This document shows positions 57,253-64,000 of a DNA stretch of 64,000 nt, in pieces. Under the pieces are notes generated by a model. The model was given only the letters and a program-made list of their open reading frames with translations, ran no database searches and was not told the origin of the DNA. The position numbers and the translations under genes are program-made. Location: the NCBI RefSeq assembly GCF_963678635.1, contig NC_087065.1:39743430-39807429 (forward strand). The letters are read 5' to 3'. Numbering within the stretch: the first letter of the stretch is position 1; each line of letters starts with the position of its first letter. This DNA comes from Symsagittifera roscoffensis. Its lineage: Eukaryota > Xenacoelomorpha > Acoela > Convolutidae.

Positions 57253-60200
57253 TTTCTACTGTGGTATCATATGATATCATTCTTTACTAACTTCATCAAC
57301 CTTTTTTTGAAAGTTGCTTTATTGTTGTTCCGACTTTCGATACGAAAGTAACGGAATATTTGTGCTCGGGCTGGGTTTTTTTTTCTTCAGACAAATTTCG
57401 ACTTTTTAACTAGCCATTTTTGACGGAATTTTTTTAAATCATCCAAAAGATATTTGCTTGCAATTAGGCTAAAAACTTTCTTATCAGTGGTGAAAAACTT
57501 GGTTTTATTCTCGGAGAACTTATATCAAAAGCTTCAATCAGCGCTTTCTTGACAATAAAAAAATTCATTTAATTTCCTATTTTTCGATTTGTTTTTTCTT
57601 ATTTTTGAAGACAATCGTTGTCGATTTTCTCTAAATCACTGACGTTTCACGCGGTCAAATACTTTTCTCATCACACCACGAACAAAAACAGCCATAACAT
57701 GATAAAAAAGAATAACTTCGAAAAAAGTTTCTACTGTGGTATCATATGATATCATTCTTTACTAACTTCATCAACCTTTTTTTGAAAGTTGCTTTATTGT
57801 TGTTCCGACTTTCGATACGAAAGTAACGGAATATTTGTGCTCGGGCTGGGTTTTTTTTTCTTCAGACAAATTTCGACTTTTTGACTAGCCATTTTTGACG
57901 GAATTTTTTTAAATCATCCAAAAGATATTTGCTTGCAATTAGGCTAAAAACTTTCTTATCAGTGGTGAAAAACTTGGTTTTATTCTCGGAGAACTTATAT
58001 CAAAAGCTTCAATCAGCGCTTTCTTGACAATAAAAAAATTCATTTAATTTCCTATATTTCGATTTGTTTTTTCTTATTTTTGAAGACAATCGTTGTCGAT
58101 TTTCTCTAAATCACTGACGTTTCACGCGGTCAAATACTTTTCTCATCACACCACGAACAAAAACAGCCATAAAATGATAAAAAAAGAATAACTTCGAAAA
58201 AAGTTTCTACTGTGGTATCATATGATATCATTCTTTACTAACTTCATCAACCTTTTTTTGAAAGTTGCTTTATTGTTGTTCCGACTTTCGATACGAAAGT
58301 AACGGAATATTTGTGCTCGGGCTGGGTTTTTTTTTCTTCAGACAAATTTCGACTTTTTAACTAGCCATTTTTGACGGAATTTTTTTAAATCATCCAAAAG
58401 ATATTTGCTTGCAATTAGGCTAAAAACTTTCTTATCAGTGGTGAAAAACTTGGTTTTATTCTCGGAGAACTTATATCAAAAGCTTCAATCAGCGCTTTCT
58501 TGACAATAAAAAAATTCATTTAATTTCCTATATTTCGATTTGTTTTTTCTTATTTTTGAAGACAATCGTTGTCGATTTTCTCTAAATCACTGACGTTTCA
58601 CGCGGTCAAATACTTTTCTCATCACACCACGAACAAAAACAGCCATAACATGATAAAAAAGAATAACTTCGAAAAAAGTTTCAATGAATGTGGTCGGACC
58701 ATTCTGTGCTACTTCGCAAAGCAACCAGCTGTCCTTGTCGTTTTTTAATTTTTTTGAATTTTTTGTTTGTGCTTGCAATCATTATCAAGCACAAAAAATT
58801 TTCTTTTTATTTAGGCGACTTTTTTTATTTATGCGCGACGAAAAAAACCTGGAACATTACAAAATTTTTCATAAAAGGCATAAAGCGTATTTTTTGGCCT
58901 GTTTTTTTTTTAATTTTTTTAGTTCCCTCCATCGAGAAAATCCTATATCCGCCTCTGCAAAATGGGCTTATGGAAGAATTTCTCAGGGACTACAATCATT
59001 CATTGCCGCTTGTGTTTCTACTGTGGTATCATATGATATCATTCTTTACTAACTTCATCAACCTTTTTTTGAAAGTTGCTTTATTGTTGTTCCGACTTTC
59101 GATACGAAAGTAACGGAATATTTGTGCTCGGGCTGGGTTTTTTTTCTTCAGACAAATTTCGACTTTTTAACTAGCCATTTTTGACGGAATTTTTTTAAAT
59201 CATCCAAAAGATATTTGCTTGCAATTAGGCTAAAAACTTTCTTATCAGTGGTGAAAAACTTGGTTTTATTCTCGGAGAACTTATATCAAAAGCTTCAATC
59301 AGCGCTTTCTTGACAATAAAAAAATTCATTTAATTTCCTATATTTCGATTTGTTTTTTCTTATTTTTGAAGACAATCGTTGTCGATTTTCCCTAAATCAC
59401 TGACGTTTCACGCGGTCAAATACTTTTCTCATCACACCACGAACAAAAACAGCCATAACATGATAAAAAAGAATAACTTCGAAAAAAGTTTCTACTGTGG
59501 TATCATATGATATCATTCTTTACTAACTTCATCAACCTTTTTTTGAAAGTTGCTTTATTGTTGTTCCGACTTTCGATACGAAAGTAACGGAATATTTGTG
59601 CTCGGGCTGGGTTTTTTTTTCTTCAGACAAATTTCGACTTTTTAACTAGCCATTTTTGACGGAATTTTTTTAAATCAGCCAAAAGATATTTGCTTGCAAT
59701 TAGGCTAAAAACTTTCTTATCAGTGGTGAAAAACTTGGTTTTATTCTCGGAGAACTTATATCAAAAGCTTCAATCAGCGCTTTCTTGACAATAAAAAAAT
59801 TCATTTAATTTCCTATATTTCGATTTGTTTTTCTTATTTTTGAAGACAATCGTTGTCGATTTTCTCTAAATCACTGACGTTTCACGCGGTCAAATACTTT
59901 TCTCATCACACCACGAACAAAAACAGCCATAACATGATAAAAAAGAATAACTTCGAAAAAAGTTTCAATGAATGTGGTCGGACCATTCTGTGCTACTTCG
60001 CAAAGCAACCAGCTGTCCTTGTCGTTTTTTAATTTTTTTGAATTTTTTGTTTGTGCTTGCAATCATTATCAAGCACAAAAAATTTTCTTTTTATTTAGGC
60101 GACTTTTTTTATTTATGCGCGACGAATAAAAACCTGGAACATTACAAAATTTTTCATAAAAGGCATAAAGCGTATTTTTTGGCCTGTTTTTTTTAAATGT

Positions 60201-62131
60201 TTTTTAGTTCCCTCCATCGAGAAAATCCTATATCCGCCTCTGCAAAATGGGCTTATGGAAGAATTTTCCAGGGACTACAATCATTCATTGCCGCTTGTGT
60301 TTCTACTGTGGTATCATATGATATCATTCTTTACTAACTTCATCAACCTTTTTTTGAAAGTTGCTTTATTGTTGTTCCGACTTTCGATACGAAAGTAACG
60401 GAATATTTGTGCTCGGGCTGGGTTTTTTTTCTTCAGACAAATTTCGACTTTTTAACTAGCCATTTTTGACGGAATTTTTTTAAATCATCCAAAAGATATT
60501 TGCTTGCAATTAGGCTAAAAACTTTCTTATCAGTGGTGAAAAACTTGGTTTTATTCTCGGAGAACTTATATCAAAAGCTTCAATCAGCGCTTTCTTGACA
60601 ATAAAAAAATTCATTTAATTTCCTATATTTCGATTTGTTTTTTCTTATTTTTGAAGACAATCGTTGTCGATTTTCCCTAAATCACTGACGTTTCACGCGG
60701 TCAAATACTTTTCTCATCACACCACGAACAAAAACAGCCATAACATGATAAAAAAGAATAACTTCGAAAAAAGTTTCTACTGTGGTATCATATGATATCA
60801 TTCTTTACTAACTTCATCAACCTTTTTTTGAAAGTTGCTTTATTGTTGTTCCGACTTTCGATACGAAAGTAACGGAATATTTGTGCTCGGGCTGGGTTTT
60901 TTTTTCTTCAGACAAATTTCGACTTTTTAACTAGCCATTTTTGACGGAATTTTTTTAAATCATCCAAAAGATATTTGCTTGCAATTAGGCTAAAAACTTT
61001 CTTATCAGTGGTGAAAAACTTGATTTTATTCTCGGAGAACTTATATCAAAAGCTTCAATCAGCGCTTTCTTGACAATAAAAAAATTCATTTAATTTCCTA
61101 TATTTCGATTTGTTTTTCTTATTTTTGAAGACAATCGTTGTCGATTTTCTCTAAATCACTGACGTTTCACGCGGTCAAATACTTTTCTCATCACACCACG
61201 AACAAAAACAGCCATAACATGATAAAAAAGAATAACTTCGAAAAAAGTTTCAATGAATGTGGTCGGACCATTCTGTGCTACTTCGCAAAGCAACCAGCTG
61301 TCCTTGTCGTTTTTTAATTTTTTTGAATTTTTTGTTTGTGCTTGCAATCATTATCACGCACAAAAAATTTTATTTTTATTTAGGCGACTTTTTTTATTTA
61401 TGCGCGACGAAAAAAACCTGGAACATTACAAAATTTTTCATAAAAGGCATAAAGCGTATTTTTTGGCCTGTTTTTTTTTAAATGTTTTTTAGTTCCCTCC
61501 ATCGAGAAAATCCTATATCCGCCTCTGCAAAATGGGCTTATGGAAGAATTTCTCAGGGACTACAATCATTCATTGCCGCTTGTGTTTCTACTGTGGTATC
61601 ATATGATATCATTCTTTACTAACTTCATCAACCTTTTTTTGAAAGTTGCTTTATTGTTGTTCCGACTTTCGATACGAAAGTAACGGAATATTTGTGCTCG
61701 GGCTGGGTTTTGTTTTCTTCAGACAAATTTCGACTTTTTAACTAGCCATTTTTGACGGAATTTTTTTAAATCATCCAAAAGATATTTGCTTGCAATTAGG
61801 CTAAAAACTTTCTTATCAGTGGTGAAAAACTTGGTTTTATTCTCGGAGAACTTATATCAAAAGCTTCAATCAGCGCTTTCTTGACAATAAAAAAATTCAT
61901 TTAATTTCCTATATTTCGATTTGTTTTTTCTTATTTTTGAAGACAATCGTTGTCGATTTTCTCTAAATCACTGACGTTTCACGCGGTTAAATACTTTTCT
62001 CATCACACCACGAACAAAAACAGCCATAACATGATAAAAAAGAATAACTTCGAAAAAAGTTTCTACTGTGGTATCATATGATATCATTCTTTACTAACTT
62101 CATCAACCTTTTTTTGAAAGTTGCTTTATTG
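57253..62131 (+). repeat. higher-order tandem array: 475-bp units in a 1285-bp period
   Basis: Units start with TTTCTACTGTGGTATCATAT at 57253, 57728, 58204, 59015, 59489, 60300, 60774, 61585 and 62060. After the third, fifth and seventh unit comes a spacer of about 337 bases (58678-59014, 59963-60299, 61248-61584). The period 59015 to 60300 to 61585 is exactly 1285. Each unit holds a family B 5' end at its base 80 (TTGTTCCGACTTTCGATACG). Each spacer holds a family C-like 3' end (GTGGTCGGACCATTCTGTGC) and a hAT-type end (GAAAATCCTATATCCGCCTC). Units are nearly identical, so the amplification is recent. Confidence 0.95.
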
Positions 62132-62662
62132 TTGTTCCGACTTTCGATACGAAAGTAACGGAATATTTGTGCTCGGGCTGGGTTTTTTTTCCTTCAGACA
62201 AATTTCGACATTTTAACTAGCCAATTTTGACAGAGTTTTTTAAAAACCATTCGAAAAATATTTTTGGTCTGAGCTTAATTTTGAAAAGATATTTCACCTG
62301 TGATCATTTTTCGTAAAGTTATGACGGTTTAAAGATTGCCATTTTGGCCATTTTGACCAATTTGGGACAATTAACGCGCGATATAATTCGCGCTATTAAC
62401 GCCTAAGCTGAGATTTAATCAGTCTTATAAATTGTTCCAAATTGGTTGAACGAAGCTTATTTGCCATAATTGATGTGTTACAGGGAACGAAAACTATCTT
62501 TTTGTCTTTTATATGGCGTGTGGGGGGATTCAAATTTTAGAAAAAAAAATTTTCATTTTATTTTTTTTTCATATAATGTTTTTATGTTATTACTGCTGCT
62601 CCATATACCTTCACAGGCAGTCGGAACATTCAGGGCTTCGCCCTGATACGAGCAGTCTTGTT
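62132..62662 (+). mobile_element. family B Helentron-like element, full length (B2), end of the 475-bp array
   Basis: The first 70 bases are identical to the 5' part of each 475-bp array unit, but the element then continues into the normal family B interior and its complete 3' end (GCAGTCGGAACATTC, hairpin, ATACGAGCAGTCTTGTT). It may be the parent of the array or its last member. Confidence 0.85.
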
Positions 62663-62861
62663 ATTATTATATTCTCTTATTTTCTTGGCTATGTTTGGGA
62701 GTGAACTTGAGAGATTATGGAAAACAATTGATTTTTCGGTAAAACTCCTTAACAAGATCTCAATAATGTTTTAGGAGAAAAAGATTTTTTGAATATTGCA
62801 AAACCCATAAAACCGCCGTGTTATTACTCGTATTCAATCGCGTAAAAATTTTTTCCTAAAT

Positions 62862-63266
62862 TTTGAATTTTTTTTTGAAAATCATCCCCCTCACGCCATA
62901 TACAGAACAGAAAGATAGATCTCGCTCCTTGTAACAAATCAATTATGGCAAATAAGCTATTTTCAACCAATTTGGAACGATTTCTAATACGGATTAACTC
63001 TCCGCTTAAGCGTTAATAGCCTGAAATATATCGCGCTTTAATTGTCCCAAATTGGCCAAAATGCCAATCTTTAAACCCCTGTAACTTTACAAAAAATGAT
63101 CACAGGTGAAATATCTTTTCAAATTTGAGCTTAGGACAACAATACCTTTCGAATGATATAAACAATTCCGTCAAAAATGGCTAGTTAAAAAGTCGAAGTT
63201 TGTCTGAAGAAAAAAAACCCACCCCGAGCACAAATATTCCGCTACTTTCGTCGAAAGTCGGAACAA
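62862..63266 (-). mobile_element. family B element, reversed, 3'-truncated (B5)
   Basis: The 5' end at 63266 (TTGTTCCGACTTTCGACGAAAGT) and the interior up to the TATGGCGTGAGGGG block are present. The 3' repeat and hairpin are missing. With B2 it makes an inverted pair 200 bases apart. Confidence 0.75.
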
Positions 63267-63412
63267 TAATTACTCGATAACTTTCATGTGTGAGCAGAAG
63301 AAGCATTGTGTTCTTTTTTGCAATCAACCCATCTTTAGCCCTAACCTTGTCTGTAATTATCTAAAATTTTCAAAATCAAGGAAGTTTAAATTAAATTAGA
63401 TTTTTGATATAG

Positions 63413-63418
63413 TTTTAT
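63413..63418 (-). terminator. candidate polyadenylation signal of the C1q-like gene
   Basis: TTTATT on the + strand is AATAAA on the - strand, about 255 bases after the stop at 63672. The support is positional only. The reversed family B copy at 62862-63266 begins just beyond it. Confidence 0.3.
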
Positions 63419-63671
63419 TAAGAACTAAGAACAATTAATATTTTTTCCGTTTACAGTGGGAACAACAAACAACAAAACTTTTCAACCAAAAATAACGGAA
63501 ATGTTACGGGAAGATGAGGTAAATTGAAGCAATTGCGGAAAATACCGACACAGTTAAAAACAAACAATTTAAAACAAACAGCACATTGAGACTACTTTGA
63601 ATGGACAGACTATTGTGATTCAATATAAATAATATCAGGAGCAGAAAGAAGAAGAGTCTATATTTTGAACT

Positions 63672-63874
63672 CTAGACGGCACTGTTCGTTGCTCCTCCCC
63701 CTCCTAAGTTTTTGGCCGAAGGGGTGTGTCTGATTTTGAAGCCGGCGAAAGTGGCGCTGTGGGAGAGAAGTGGGCCGTAGCCAGGGGTTATTTTACCCGC
63801 GCCCTTCACCTCAACTGCCACTTTGTCACCCCTAGTCAACTGCTGCAAAGTGGTCTGCGAAATGTGCTCGTTGG
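63672..63874 (-). CDS. terminal exon resembling the C-terminus of a C1q/TNF-like domain protein
   Basis: On the - strand an acceptor (tttttcaatttcag) is followed by 203 bases open to a TAG stop. The exon begins inside a codon, so one base of the first codon comes from the previous exon, which is outside the window. The peptide reads NEHISQTTLQQL, then TRGDKVAVEVKGAGKI, then a stretch ending SATFAGFKI, and finally a Gly-rich tail GGGGATNSAV. The pattern L-x-L-x-x-GD-x-V-x-V followed 20-30 residues later by (S/A)-(T/S)-F-(S/A)-G-F is the usual last two strands of C1q/cerebellin-type domains, which are generally secreted trimers. The extra 20 residues after the domain are unusual. High GC content supports coding. 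The domain call is by eye and tentative. Confidence 0.5.
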
Positions 63875-64000
63875 CTGAAATTGAAAAAATATATAGCATA
63901 CCATTTCAATGAACAAAGTATGAGCATTTGACCGTTAAAACTGAAAATGAACCAATAGTTTTATCTTTTCATGATTTCATGTGAGCGTTTTTTTGTAACC

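Noticed and set aside
58587-58778. An identical 63-codon - strand frame present three times (58587-58778, 59871-60062, 61156-61347)
   Set aside because: The copies are identical because they lie in the recent tandem array. The sequence shows no domain and covers a repeat junction, so repeated conservation is not evidence of coding.
48770-62131. Tandem arrays considered as a CRISPR array or rDNA
   Set aside because: Units of 475 and 1600 bases with animal transposon ends do not fit CRISPR, and no rRNA sequence is present.

Overview
The window is a gene-poor, repeat-rich, AT-rich stretch of an invertebrate animal nuclear genome. The evidence is GT-AG introns of 5 to 15 kb, animal-specific coding exons, and hAT, Tc1/mariner, MULE and Helitron-like repeats. 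There is no dense bacterial coding and no rRNA. The exon sequences look somewhat nearer to protostome than to vertebrate homologues, but the species cannot be named from this window.

The main gene is the 3' part of a Kv4 (Shal-type) voltage-gated potassium channel on the + strand. Four phase-0 coding exons are proposed at 16388-16471, 31199-31303, 38995-39405 and 44229-44762. The first two are secure. They carry the post-S6 K-A-R-x-A-R-I-R segment and the conserved ETQHHHLL..CLEK dileucine targeting motif. The last two are inferred from open frame, splice sites and a C-terminal ISEL that resembles the VSAL PDZ ligand of vertebrate Kv4. The T1 and S1-S6 exons were not found and presumably lie upstream. 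At the right edge the - strand carries the last exon of a gene resembling the C-terminus of a C1q/TNF-like domain.

Almost everything else is mobile DNA. Three families of short non-autonomous elements (A, B and C here) share one unusual plan. A 5' end is followed by a small hairpin. The inverted complement of the 5' end lies just inside the 3' end, then comes a second hairpin, then a short tail. This asymmetric terminal repeat layout is the one described for Helentron/Helitron2 derivatives. Other mobile DNA includes: a hAT MITE with a perfect 8-bp duplication (2428-2855); a FLYWCH/MULE transposase relic (10405-11127); a 1.3 kb hAT-like element holding a nested family B copy (26255-27556); a decayed Tc1/mariner element with DD35E spacing (27648-28934); and two long palindromic elements (36883-37594, 41727-42620).

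From 45 kb onward the window is a series of tandem duplications: a 1.3 kb direct duplication (45398-48520), a five-unit array of 1.4-1.66 kb repeats (48770-56400), and a higher-order array of 475-bp units (57253-62131). The last is built from a family B 5' end, a family C-like 3' end and a hAT terminus. It repeats with a 1285-bp period and runs straight into a complete family B element. I see no protein-coding system that is new. The novel content is structural: the Helentron-like families, their conversion into satellites, and large hairpins inside the Kv4 introns.
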